The position numbers and the translations under genes were made by a program. Shown in pieces: positions 22,385 through 33,402 of a stretch of 64,000 nucleotides of DNA (position 1 is the stretch's first letter; each line of letters opens with the position of its first letter). Source of the DNA: Phytophthora colocasiae (lineage: Eukaryota > Oomycota > Peronosporomycetes > Peronosporales > Peronosporaceae). The notes under the pieces were generated by a model, which saw nothing but the letters and a program-made list of their open reading frames with translations, was not told the origin of the DNA and did not search any database. Location: positions 558,001-622,000 of the forward strand of contig JAGKQI010000049.1 of the NCBI GenBank assembly GCA_018806915.1, read 5' to 3'.

Positions 22385-22492
22385 ATTCGACGTCGTCACT
22401 TCAATCAGAAAACGAAATGAAGTTTTAGTTTCTTAAAATTGTAACGAGAGCTATATTCTTTTTTTTGGGGGGGGGAGGGGGGGGATACTAAG
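22385..22492. other. Homopolymer tract after the CRN gene
   Basis: Includes T8 G9 A G8 at 22459-22484, an extreme poly-G tract right before the Polinton-like remnants. It may mark an insertion boundary and is prone to sequencing error. Confidence 0.6.
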
Positions 22493-22666
22493 ATGACGTA
22501 CTCACCTGAACAATACCTCGCTAACAAAGAGCACATTAAGGCAGCACAGAAGCGTTACTACCAGCGCACACGTGACGCTCGCTTATCGTATCAAAAGAGC
22601 TACGACGACAAGAATAGAGACCAACTCGAAAGCGTAACCAAACTAATTGAAGACACCCGAACTTAA
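22493..22666 (+). CDS. Small 57-residue ORF, lysine/tyrosine-rich
   Basis: Intact frame from the ATG at 22493 to the TAA at 22664-22666, too short for many gene finders. It is charged and helical, with an AAQKRYYQRTRDARLSYQKS stretch. It lies directly upstream of, and on the same strand as, the protein-primed DNA polymerase remnant, so it may be a small gene of the same Polinton-like element. I do not recognise a function. Confidence 0.4.
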   Translation: MTYSPEQYLANKEHIKAAQKRYYQRTRDARLSYQKSYDDKNRDQLESVTKLIEDTRT

Positions 22667-22745
22667 TAAATTTAACAAAAATTCTTAAGTCAATCCCATT
22701 GGGATTCCCAATATAGTCAATGACAATGGCTTAAAACCTCCAACA

Positions 22746-23617
22746 AGTCATATTAATTAATTGCAGATTTTTTGTAGAGGCCTAAGATATAAAGTCGATC
22801 CTGATACAAGATCCCAGTCAGTACTACGAGAAAAATATATCCTCGCATGTATAGCCAGCATGTTTGCATACGAGCTCGAAGGTCTAAAGAGATTGAATAT
22901 TAATATTAAACCTATCAAAGGGGGCAGTAGCTATCGTGTCAAGGTGCGCGGTCGTACGGGGAACATGGCATATATCACCAATATCTCCAACCCCAAAATA
23001 TGCTCAGCAGCGAACATATGATAGCGATACCAGATACTTCCACCCGAATTTGAGCAACACCTCAGTGTTCAGCTCACTGATTGCTATCAAAAGCAAGGGT
23101 GATATTCGCAAGAAGGTCATTTCGGAGATTCGTTCGATGGAGTTAGCTGACAAGCTTAACTACCCCAAATCGGAATATCTGGTAAAGGCAATTACTGGAT
23201 TCAAGATTTACATCTACCAGCGCGAACACACACTGGGTGATAGTGAAGCTGTCATTCCAAAGACAATAAGAGCGTAATGAACTTCCCAAAGACTAAGAAC
23301 AAGTGCATATTTCATTGCATCGCATACCACAAGCAAGAGGAACCAAGAAAGGATCCGCGTAGAATTCAAGCTCTGGTAAAGCAGACATTCAAGCAGTATT
23401 GCTTGTATAAGGATATTAATTATATACTAAGCCTGTTTCGCAGTTTCAAACCAATCGACATTCTCCAGTTCGATGAGCTTGAGAACTGCTTTCAGCTGAG
23501 CATTAATGTATTTACGATGGATGTGGAGACGGGAAATGTTGAATGCATCTGACGTTCAGACAAGGAGTACGATGTTATCAATATTCTATCCCACGAGAAC
23601 CATGCTCTTTACATTAA
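22746..23617 (+). pseudogene. polB: Maverick/Polinton-like DNA polymerase B, N-terminal remnant
   Basis: Three overlapping plus-strand pieces in changing frames (about 22761-23021, 22936-23277, 23277-23552) plus a short extension to 23617 after an in-frame TGA. The landmarks KNKCIFHCIAYHKQ, FDELENCFQLSINVFTMD and INILSHENHALYI match the region ahead of the exonuclease domain in protein-primed polymerases of Polintons and related elements. A frameshift near 22975, stops at 23275 and 23550, and a piggyBac insertion inactivate it. The exonuclease and polymerase motifs are not present in the window. The continuation lies at 27049. Confidence 0.6.
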
Positions 23618-26600
23618 CCCCCTGGTTCCCGGAATTTTGGCCCCAAACACGTTAGTTACGGTACTCCTACGTCATAACTTATGACGTAGTAGACCACTTG
23701 ATTTTTGTATGTCGTGCATAGACACCTGCGGGAAGCGCTATAAAGTCTCAACAGGTTTTCCTATCGATGTCGTAAGTTATACGCCATGCCATTGTTTGGC
23801 AGCTCCTCGATGTCGTAACTGACTCCGTCTTCAAAAAGAAAATACGCCTGACAAGGAAAAAGACGAAACAACACATGCAACAAATCCGCAAAAAGTGCAT
23901 TTCAATTCAATAAAAGCCACTCATCGCTGCTGGCGCCCACCCTACGACGTGCAACTTACTGCTGGTCACTACCCTTGTCGTTTCCCGCTCCCTCGTCGTT
24001 TCCCGCTCCCTCGTCGTCTGCGTCTCCATTGTGCAGCTGCAACTCTCGCCGAGTCTTCTTCCGCAATCCAGCTTTTTGTCCGGGACGCCGCAGAACAACC
24101 TTTTTGCCAAGCGTCCCAGGAATCGCCTGACCGCACTCAAACTCTTCGTGCCAGATAGCGAAGCAGGTCTTCGCTTCGCCCCGGTAGGTGTGCCTAATCT
24201 TGTTGCACAACCAGCACTTCGCGTTGTCCACGGAGCAACGTTCACAGTAAAACGTTGTAGCGAATGACTTCTTCTTCTTGTTTGTTCTAAGTAGGGCACA
24301 TACCTTACAGGATCTCTGGCGACGCTTCTGTACCCCACTAACCGTTACCCAGTCCTCGGACTGTTCAACTTGGTGCGCAAGTCGCACTGGTGCACGTTTG
24401 CGCTTTTGGCAATGCGATGGTGGTGTCACCATGACACCTGCAAAGTCTTCAGCTTTCAACTGAAGCAGTTGATTCTGCAGGACGCAGTACCAGTCTCCAC
24501 GAGTCATCGCTTGAGTCCCAGCAAGACGGGCAGTTTCTTTATGAGAAAGAAAAGCGTTCACGCATGCCAGGTCCACTAGGCCAAGGAACAAGCTCATGTA
24601 ATACTTCTGGAACTTGGTAGAAGTCTGCAACGAGAATTTCTGGAGACGGAGTTGATCGTGCACATCAACTCCCCCCATCCAGCGCTGGTAATCCGTAACA
24701 GCCGCAGGACATGGCACCGTAATAGGCCCCACTTGCTTCAAGTTTCTGTTGATGGTAGATTCAGACATCACAGACCCTGTACACAAGTAGTGTACGGGCT
24801 TGCTATCCCACCAGTGGTAGGCTACCATGGCAGGGATATCAGCACAGCGGGAAAACGTGAATGCACCACGCGGGATACTTTCTGGACGTGTTTTGCGTGT
24901 TGCTTTGACGTTCTTGTCGTAGCCCAATCTATCTGTCATGATCGTCCCCAGTACATACACGCTCATCCCCAGCAGCTCAATCGCAAGCAGAACCGAAGAG
25001 TAAAACCGGTCAATCACGACCAAGTGCCATGTGCGGCGGCGATTCTCGGTAAGGACGATCTTCAGGTTCCGTACGACGGCGGCAGCACCCGTCTTATGAT
25101 CAAATGAAGTGTCTCCAGCGTCACCACCGTGCCGTTTCCCTGCGTACATCTCGAATCTAGCAAGTTACGACATAGATTGTTAGCATTGAGACCACAGACC
25201 ATAAGTTATGACATAAATTAAAAAAATGTAAATACAGTACCTGTGGCAATACGCAGTTCTAGCATCACAGACCATAAACATTTTTGAGCCGTAGCGATGA
25301 GGCTTATCCGGCATGAACATTCTCGTTGTATTTCTCCTCGAAGTGGACGGTAGAACTCCCTCGTCGAACGAAAATACTGCTGGAAGAGTCCAGCCTGCCA
25401 AGAAACGCTCCTGGAGTTTGTTCACAATCGGCCGAAGTTTCCACAGCTTGTCACGTGAGCGCTCGCCCTCGTTATCCACAAAATGAAGGTCACGGAGAAT
25501 GTCCTGACACCGGTTTCTCCCCATGAAGCGACCGAATGTTCCGGCTGGAACTGCTCCGTCCTCCGTCATGGACCAATGCGCCGCAAAGCGTCGATTTTGC
25601 GGACAGAGCATCCGCGCGACGAGTAGCCCCAGCACTTGAAGGATCTCGTGTGTCTGATACGCCGGTTTTGCTAATAGGCGGCGTCGAATCTGCGCTACGC
25701 TTTCCGCCGTCCGGTCGCTCTGCTTGGCGTGAATAGCACGGGCTCGTTTCATTATTTGTTGATTACAGTACCGATTCGTTTCAACATTGATCGCCACCCA
25801 TAGAGACTTGGGCATAAAGTAGAATAGCGTTAGGAGTGGCGAGTGACAAACACTTCGCAGCTCCTGCACAGGTTGAGCCTCTTCTCCACTCATACCTGGG
25901 TACGCAGTCGACGCCTCCTCAAACTGGGAAGATACGGGGGTCCACTTAGTTGCTCGTAGAGCACTCGATCGAGCTTCCAACGCCTTTTTGTTGAGGCCGC
26001 CTTCTCCTATCAATAGTGACTCGACAAATGAGTTGTCCATGTGCGGAGCGTCGTCGTCCGTCAAAACATCGTCATCGCTTGGTGTGTCTGCTATGGCATC
26101 ATCGCCGGTGTCCTCAATACCTCCGATGTCGCTCTCTCCAGAACTGAAACTCTCGTAAGAGTTCAAATTTTCGTCCTCCGAAATAAAATTTACGTCCGTT
26201 TTGACGCTGGTGCGTGGTCGGAGCACAGGTCCAGGTGTACTAGCATGGTCATCGGTAGCCTCAGTCTCACTCTCAACGCCAGAAGCTTCCGAGAGCAGCT
26301 GGAGGTTCGCAGCTGCTTCACGCTGCGATCCAGCAACCTCAAGATCCTCAGTGGATAAACCAAACGCACGTGGCACTGCAGCCTGCGAGAGAGCAACGTC
26401 TGAGTCACTCTCCGTTCCAAATAGATCGTCCAGAGTCCCTTGAGATAGCTGTGCGGTAGTATCAATCTGCGAGGCTCGGACACCGCTGTCCTCGGCTTCT
26501 TCTGTCGGGGTGCTGGCGTTGTGCCCAACTTTCTGCTCTTCAAGTTCGTCATCTATCAATAATCCAGACTCAAGCGCATGTACGACGACTGCATCTTCTC

Positions 26601-27048
26601 CGGCGAACACCTCAGAGCCGTCTGGAGTCACGTACCTCCACTCAGTTTCAATACCAGTTGGACGCTTCGCTGTCCAGCCAACACCCCGTAGTTGCCTCCA
26701 CAGGTGTCGAAAATCGATGTCCCTTGCTGCTGCAGCCACTGCGGCCATCTTTCCACGCTGCGTCGTGCGAATGCGTGCCATCAGGCAAATTCCAGAATGA
26801 CAGGCATGGTTGGTTGTTAGTATCTGGTCTGCATGTCACACTTCCCGTTGAGTCCGTATCTCATTCCCACAACCTAACCCTGTTCGGTTTCTGTTCAATG
26901 TCCACTTAGTCTCTCGCAACTTATATCCGTGGATTTATCTTGAATAAAGTATTGTCAAGCACATTTTCTATTGTCACACCCACTATGTCGTAACTTACGA
27001 CATAGCGGATTAGCTATGGCGTAAGTTATGACGTCGGGAACCAGGGGG
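23618..27048 (-). mobile_element. piggyBac element 1, apparently intact
   Basis: A 3431-bp insertion with 14-bp terminal inverted repeats (CCCCCTGGTTCCCG at the left, its complement at the right), flanked by the TTAA target duplication (23614-23617 and 27049-27052), the hallmark of piggyBac. It carries one two-exon transposase gene on the minus strand. It interrupts the Polinton-like polymerase remnant, whose reading continues across a single TTAA. The ends contain several copies of a palindromic ATGTCGTAAC/GTTACGACAT motif. Confidence 0.95.
23956..26781 (-). CDS. piggyBac transposase, two exons, full length
   Basis: Exon 1 is 26781-25241 and exon 2 is 25156-23956, with an 84-bp intron (GTACTG...GCTAG) joining CAC AG|A in phase 2 to read AYCHRFEMYAGK; the product is about 913 residues. 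An N-terminal FRHLWRQLRGVGW module is followed by an acidic disordered region. The DDD catalytic aspartates are visible in FSFDEGVLP, HLVVIDRFYSS and GGVDVHDQLR. A C-terminal cysteine-rich domain (CKVC...CERC...CWLC...C...H) would bind the inverted repeats. No stops or frameshifts, so this copy may be able to excise and reinsert. It is closely related to the transposase of the neighbouring element 2 and shares its intron position. Confidence 0.92.
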
Positions 27049-27277
27049 TTAAGAATATTGATATGATTCACGATGCCCATAGTGTGAGATGGTGTTTGTC
27101 AGCTCAGACAAACTTCGAAGCCATAAGAAGAATCAGTGTGAGCTCGTAAATTGAATCATTCCGATTATTTATCGCCCAGCTCCAAATACAATTCGTTCGC
27201 TACTGACAAAGTACTTTATTAAGAATACTGATCAATACATCGATCATTTCAGTTTATAACTTTGATGCCATTCTTAG
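27049..27277 (+). pseudogene. polB: Polinton-like polymerase remnant, continuation
   Basis: Directly after the TTAA the plus strand reads KNIDMIHDAHSVRW..., which continues the frame ending ...HALYI at 23613 if one TTAA is removed. A TGA stop follows at about 27149. After that only AT-rich sequence remains up to piggyBac 2, so the element is truncated here. Confidence 0.55.
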
Positions 27278-30200
27278 CACCCTGTGTCCGAACGGCACTC
27301 GCCTAAAACGAGTAAGGGAAAGTCGTAAGATACACCATTGATAGGATACTTCGTATTTGTATATGACATATGTTTGCCTCAAGGATAGGCAGTATAATTT
27401 CTCAACAGGTTTTCCGCTCAATGTCGTAATTCAGACGACATTGTGTATCTTCAGCCGCCGCCCAATGTCGTCAGTATCGACGAACACAGTCAACCTACCA
27501 GTGAATTGATGCACGATCGGATCAGTCATTTCAGAAAACGCAAGTAAGAAGGTACATTAGCTCAAGGATTTTTGCATTCAATAACACGAAAGTAAACGGT
27601 CATCACTTGATACGCAGGCTCACTCCTCATTGCTGTCATTCTCTCCGTCGGCACTTTTCCCTCCGTCACTGGCTTGGTCGCGTCGAAGCTGGAGCTCTCG
27701 TCGTGTCTGCTTTCGTTTGCCTGCAGTCTGGCCTGGCCGGCGGAGAACAACACGCTTCCCCAAGCTGGGTGGAATTGCTTGGCCTGCTCCAAAGTCGTCG
27801 TGCCAAATTTCGTAACAGGTCTTCGCGACACCGTTGTAGTCGCGGCGAATCCGGTTACACAGCCAACACTTTGCGCTGTCGAGAGAACAGCGTTCGCAAA
27901 AGTACGTCGTAGCGTATGACTTCTTCTTTCCTGTGCGCAAGAGGCCACATACCTTGCATGACCGCTGACGTCTCTTCTGGACGCCACTAACTGTTACCCA
28001 GTCTTCCGACTGCTGGAGCCCGTGAGCAAGACGAACTGCTGTCCTCTTTCGCTTCTGACTGGATGGGGGTGGTGTTACTTCCACAGCTGCAAAATTTTCC
28101 GCCTTCAACTGAAGGAGCTGGTTTTGCAGAACTGAAAACCACTCCGACCGTTTCATCGCTACAGTGCCTTTGATCCTGGCTGCCCCTTTGTGCGAAAGAT
28201 ATGCATTTACGAGTGCAAGATCAAGGAAGCCTAAAAAGAGGCTTTTGTAGTACTTTGTGAATCGCGTCGACATCTGAAGAGAGTAAGACTGGAGGCGGAG
28301 CTGATCGTGCCGATCGACTCCGCCCATCGAGTTCTGGTAGTCGTTTACTGCAGACGGACACCCAACTTGAATCGCACCGACTCGCCGGATCTTTCTCTCG
28401 ATAGTAGAGGGCGCCATCACTGATCCGGTGCATAAGTAGTATACTGGCTTTCTATCCCACCAAAGGTAGGCAATCATGCTCGGGACATCCACCGAGCGCG
28501 AGAAGAGGAAGGAACCACGGGGAATACTCGCAGGACGCGTCTTATTTTCAGCCTTGATGGCCTTGTTGAACCCAATGCGATTTGTCATAATCGTTCCAAC
28601 CACGTACGTTTGCATCTCGAGGAGCTCAACAGCGAGGAGCACAGATGAATAATACCGGTCAATGACAATTGCATGCCACGGGTGGCGCAACTCTGGAGTG
28701 AGAACACACTTCAAATTCCTCACCACCGCTGCTGCTCCAGTCTTGCAGTCGAATCCAGTATCAACACCATCTACGTTGTCGCGTTTACCTACGTAGACTT
28801 CCAATCTAGATATATACGACATAGACAATGGTTAGAAGTTGATACAATCCGTCAGTTACGACATAGGTAAAAGCGCATACAAATACCTGTGGCAGTAGGC
28901 AGTCTTAGCGTCACACAACATAAACAGTTTGGTCCCGTATCTGTGAGGCTTATCAGCCATGAACATCCGGGTGGTGTTGCGCCGCGACGTGGCAGGCAAC
29001 ACACCTTCGTCGAACGAAAAAACCGCAGGCAAGGACCAACCTGATAAGAAGCGTTGCTGGATTTTATCGACTACTGGACGCAGTTTCCAGAGCTTGTCAC
29101 GTCCGTGGTCTGCTGTGTTGTCAACGAAGTGGAGGTCACGCAGGATGCTGTGGCACCTATCGCGGCTCATGTAACGTCCAAAGAGGCCGGCAGGAATGGC
29201 GCCGTCCTCGACCATAGACCAGTGTGCGGCAAAGCGCCTCTTCTGTGGGCAAAGCATCTTAGCGACCAGTAGCCCGATTACGTGGAGGATCTCGTGTACT
29301 CCATATGCCTGCACCGCTTTCAAGCGCCGAATAATTTGCACAACAGTCTCACGATGACGCCCGGTTTGGCGGGCAAATATCTTTTCTGCACGTTTTTCAA
29401 CTTGCTGTAGACTGTAGCGATTCGTCTCCGTAGTGATTCTAACCCACAATGGCTTCGGCATGAAATAGAATAGCGTAAGTAGAGGCGAACGCCAAACGTC
29501 GAGCAGGTCACCAACGGGTCTAGCGTCCTCGTTGTCCAATCCCGGGTAGGCAGGAGTATCCAGCTCGTACTCTGAAGAAACAGGAGTCCATTGCATTGAC
29601 CGTAGAGCTTCTTGTCGACCGCGGAGAGCTGTAGTAGTCAATGAATTGTTGCCAACTTGCAGGGACGCGAGGAAAGTCTCATCCAGGTTGCTTGCATCGC
29701 TATCAGAGAGTGTGTCACCCTGGCCATCTATCTCGTTGCTTGTCGTCTCGAAGTCGTCATCGCAGATGGCTTCACCATCGCTCTCATCGGAGCTGAGATC
29801 TTCATACTCGCTGCTGTTCTCTCCATCCTGTAAAATATTGACGTCGATTTCCGGCTTCAACGGAACGTGGGTTTGTCGAGGGATACGTACATCACGGCGG
29901 GAGTCGGTGGCAGGTACATGTTCGGCATCTTCATCGCTATCTAATCCCGATGCCTCAGAGAGCAAGTGCAATCCAGTAGCAGCGACTCTCTGCTCGTTGT
30001 CAGGTTGGAGATCACCAGGGGAGAGGTTAAATGCTCTCGCTACTGCAGTCTGCGAAAGCTCAACTCCCGACTCACTGGATGTGCCGAACAGATTGGCGAT
30101 TGTGTTCTGGGATAGCAGATCACCGGTTTCAATTTAGGAGGGTCTAACGGCATTGTCGTCGCCACTCCCTGCGCTTTCGAGCTGCGTTTCCTTACGTGTT

Positions 30201-30711
30201 TCCTCGGGTACTTGGCTTTCCTGATGAGTAGCCAGCGACACTGCGTCGCTTTCGTTTTCGTCAAGCAATCCAGATCGGAAGGAGTAATTAATGACAGCGG
30301 TCTCACCGACGAGAGCTTTAGAATTGTCAGGAGTAATGTACGTCCAGTCATTCTGGATCCCCGTAGGCCGTCTTGACTTCCACCCCGCCGCCTTTAGCTG
30401 TCTCCACAAGTGTCTAAAGTCTACATCACTTGCGACCGCAGCTGGGGCGACGCGTCTTCCGCGACGACTTGACCGCTTGCTCGCCATCCAGCGGAATCTC
30501 GAATGAGTGGCCAAGCGTATCCACTATCAGCCTGATCCCCCTCCCCTGGCCTGGTTCTGTGTTGTTTCCCGAAGGACCTCTCACACCTTATTTCTGGCAA
30601 TACACTTGATTAAAGTATTCAAAGCCAATTTCTTATATACTTCGGAGAATGTCGTAACTGACGACATAGTAGAATCAGGAAGTCGTAAGTGACGACGTCC
30701 GGAACCAAGGT
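27278..30711 (-). mobile_element. piggyBac element 2, nearly intact
   Basis: A 3434-bp element in the same orientation as element 1. The right end reads CACCTTGGTTCCGGACGTC (minus strand) before TTAA at 30712-30715. The left end reads CACCCTGTGTCCGAACGGC after TTAG at 27274-27277, so the terminal repeats are imperfect and the target duplication has lost its identity (TTAG/TTAA). Ends and intron carry the same palindromic ATGTCGTAA-type motif as element 1. Confidence 0.85.
27620..30487 (-). pseudogene. piggyBac transposase with one nonsense mutation
   Basis: Exon 1 is 30487-28887 and exon 2 is 28805-27620, with an 81-bp intron at the same position and phase as in element 1 (CAC AG|A). The joined frame is 928 codons with a single in-frame TAA at 30134-30136, where element 1 has a glutamine (SQID), consistent with a CAA to TAA change. 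The catalytic aspartates (FSFDEGVLP, IVIDRYYSS, GGVDRHDQLR) and the C-terminal cysteine-rich domain are kept. It was otherwise well preserved, so inactivation looks recent. Reinitiation downstream could give a shortened protein keeping the catalytic core. Confidence 0.88.
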
Positions 30712-30922
30712 GTTAACCCCTCTAAAGCGCTGCTCTGTATCATACAGATTAAGCAGTATGATAAGATTTAATATTTGGCTATCTTGCCATCAAGCCACAT
30801 CTAAACATTTTTATTGGGCAGAGACGCGATGATTATCCTTGTGGAGTATGCTGGGAAGATAGGTGGCGATTATTCACCCTCCATAAGAAATACGATATAA
30901 ATCCGCCAGAGGTTTGCTAACC
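30712..30922. other. Short spacer between piggyBac 2 and a piggyBac-derived gene
   Basis: AT-rich, no gene supported. Contains a small inverted repeat around CTGTATCATACAG (30733-30745). It may be Polinton-derived sequence but no frame is convincing. Confidence 0.4.
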
Positions 30923-30938
30923 ATTCATTTTGCAATTT
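30923..30938 (+). promoter_or_regulatory. Oomycete initiator element
   Basis: ATTCATTTTGCAATTT matches the oomycete initiator core (TCATTYYNCAWTTT) and lies 17 bp before the ATG at 30955. Confidence 0.65.
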
Positions 30939-30954
30939 GTTCTTTATCTCAACG

Positions 30955-31421
30955 ATGAACGCGCCGAACAAGAAGCCTTTTAAGCAACTGTGGAGAGACC
31001 TGAGTAAAGCTGGATGGAAGGCCCGGAAGCCACGAGGTCTCAGTGCGATTACACATACGTCAAACCTGGGATTCGTGGACAGTGATATCGAGTCTGACAG
31101 TGATTTTGAGGACGAAAGCGAGTTATTCGAACAGGACGACAGGGCAATGAGAGAGCTTAGGGTGAGTGGGTGGACAATCTACGATGAACATCAATCCAGT
31201 AAGTCAGTATTATACAGAATAAGAATACGTGCATCAATCTAATTCTGTATCTTTTCCTTTTAGGTGATTTACAAATGCCTGGAGCGACCGATCTGTATGG
31301 AGGTTCTTTTGGACCGACCAGGTCTGCGGCAGCTTTTGCCGAGTCGCCATTGGGTATGTTCTTTTACTTCATGCCGAAGAAGCTCTGGCTTCACACCGAG
31401 AAATGCTGCGGGGCTGCGTAG
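30955..31421 (+). CDS. Short piggyBac-derived protein (N-terminal domain only)
   Basis: Two exons, 30955-31198 and 31264-31421, with a 65-bp intron with consensus ends (GTAAGT...TTTTAG), give a 133-residue protein. It contains the FKQLWRDLSKAGWKARKPRG module also seen at the N-terminus of the two piggyBac transposases, an acidic stretch, and then MFFYFMPKKLW, matching the FYFMPKSLW start of their catalytic region. It stops before the first catalytic aspartate, so it cannot be a transposase. A clean initiator motif and a clean intron suggest it may be expressed. No inverted repeats seen. It could be a degraded third element or a co-opted DNA-binding fragment. Confidence 0.6.
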
Positions 31422-31946
31422 GTGTGCACCGCACAGAGGAAGTTTAGTTGACTCGTAGAGTCCTGCTTGCAAGGCACTAGCCTTCGGTTCTATACAAGAA
31501 CCAAGTAGTCCACTAAATACGGGACTATCACTATTAGTGTCCCTATAATAAAAGGACTAACACTAATTATGTAAAATGCAAACTGATTTTTTATTGACTT
31601 TATGGCCCTAATCCTAAATGTAACGGATTTAGTATCTAGCATACTAAATCCTAATCAAAATGCAACGTGAGGCTCTGAGGCCATCTACGTATCTACTCGT
31701 GTGTGCCACACCATTATGTAGCCACATAAATGTATCCACGTGTGTCACACACCAACGAGAAACATTCGTGTAACATCCCCGTTACAAGAAAGAAACAAAT
31801 GACTATCGGCTGGAGTGTATACCCGTGGTTGTCAAGCAGCAGCGCGCGAAGCAGCTGCTGGCTCAAGCAAAGGATCCTAGGAAGTCTGTACAATCTATCG
31901 AGGAGCTGGAGGAGAAGCTGCGTCGGGCGAAACCGGTCAAGGCACA
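31422..31946 (+). other. AT-rich spacer and host coding scrap before the LTR
   Basis: 31422-31800 shows no gene; it has short mirrored stretches around TAGGATTTAGTATGCTAG-type sequence. 31825-31946 is a plus-strand open stretch (AKQLLAQAKDPRKSVQSIEE, charged and helical) that runs into the LTR at 31947, so an older coding sequence was probably interrupted there. The product is unrecognised. Confidence 0.4.
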
Positions 31947-33299
31947 TGTGGTGGGGCGGATCTGCCAAAATCTCGTTGAGGCAGGTCTCGATCACCACTT
32001 GCGCCCAGACACCGACTAACGGAGGGGGTCCCCCGATGATCCGTGATCTAGCTGTGTGTAGTTTCACCTTGTGTACCCGTCGGTAGGCGGGTTACGCTCT
32101 TCCAGGTGACTTCTGAAGGTGTCTTGTAGGTCGGAAGAAAGTCTTGCGTGACGCAGGGGTTTGAGGTAGCGTGGAAGTTCTTCACTCCACCTCGGGGTAC
32201 TTGATCCCGGTCGTAGGCGAGTTCTTGAGCCTTGATCCGGGTGCCTGGTTCTCGATCCAGGTCTTCCAATAGTCCAATGTTCGGGATCCGGTCCCTTCCT
32301 TTCCGTTGTTTTCCGCTTCCGATAGCGGGGGTCTTGAGGGGGTGAGATTCGACGGGATCGTCAGGCTAAACAACCAATTCCTTCCGATCCGATGTATGCA
32401 CTTAAAGGATAGGTCACTAGATAGGGCAAAGCTGGCCAATATATTATCCAGTCTTAACCGCTGTACTAGATCACTTATCCTTACCTTCCCGACGCTTGTA
32501 GGGCCAATGTAGTTCCCGGTTCCAGGCGCAGCGAAGACACTTGAGTGGTTCAGGGCAAATTCGATTCTGTTTATGGTTATCCCTATGCCTACTAGTCCCA
32601 TCCTGATTTACTATCCTACGATCACCTGACACTGGCTACATGGCTGATCTCTAACCTTGCTCCGCTAACCCTGATCGGGAGCCGATTTCGTACTTAACCG
32701 GGGTGCGATCTCGTACCTAACCGAGACACGATCTCGTACCTAACCGGGACGCGATCACGTACTTAACCGGGAGCCGATCGCGTACTTAACCGGGGTATGA
32801 TTACCCCGTGATCCTACTCGACCGTCGTCCGGGAACTCAGGATCAGACCCTTAGAAGAGTCCACATTGAGCCTGGGGTCGAGCTTGGTTTGGGACTGATC
32901 TCGTACTTAGTCGGAGAGTGATCACCCCGTGATCTCGCTTGGCCGCCGCCTGGAGAATCGGGATCATGTCGTCGGAAGGCTTCAAGGTGTCTGGGTGAGT
33001 CAAGGGTCAGGACTGTACCCACGTAGGCCTCCGTCATCGTCGATCGTGCGGGGACACTCTTGATCTCGTCGCTCTTCCACCCGGTAGGGCTTCGATCACC
33101 ATCAACCATCCTTCCACGTTCCTCGAGTTACCTTCCGCCGGTGTCTCCGTTACCTGTTCCCGGACGGGATCCATCGTGTCCTCATCTGATTCGCATCAGA
33201 TCTGGGCATCACAGGTGTCCCCTGTCGCTTGTTCCGGCTCTCCCCAGTTATGTGGCTGGTATTGCCTTTCCGGGAAATCTTCTCGACCGCTTTACCACA
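31947..33299 (-). repeat. 3' LTR of the dual-RNase-H Gypsy element
   Basis: On the plus strand it begins TGTGGTGGGG (31947) and ends TTTACCACA (33299), giving TG...CA termini with a short inverted match (TGTGGT/ACCACA), 1353 bp. A purine-rich stretch read on the minus strand (GAGGGCGGA) precedes it, fitting a polypurine tract. Its first 850 bp (31947-32810) is about 98% like 44677-45540, but the remaining part diverges strongly from that copy. Confidence 0.75.
32681..32795. repeat. 23-bp tandem repeats in the LTR
   Basis: Five degenerate 23-bp units of the form (G/C)CGATCTCGTACTTAACCGGG. The same array occurs at 45411-45525 and inverted at 47273-47387, with extra single units further along. 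Position within the LTR suggests an enhancer or regulator-binding array (inference). Confidence 0.85.
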
Positions 33300-33342
33300 T
33301 CCGCCCTCAGCACGTAAGTTGGGCTGGCGCAGCTCACTTCGG

Positions 33343-33358
33343 GCTCATTTCCACATTC
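33343..33358 (+). promoter_or_regulatory. Oomycete initiator in front of the antisense ORF
   Basis: GCTCATTTCCACATTC matches GCTCATTYYNCAWTTT almost fully and lies 45-60 bp before the ATG at 33403, the usual spacing in oomycete genes. It faces away from the element's gag-pol transcription. Confidence 0.7.
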
Positions 33359-33402
33359 GCCATCCGGGACGCCAGTCGTTCAAGCAACTTCAACTCTCCA
33401 CG

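Noticed and set aside
23690..23830. Short palindromes near the piggyBac end as a CRISPR-like array
   Set aside because: Units are irregularly spaced, degenerate and tied to piggyBac termini in a eukaryotic genome.
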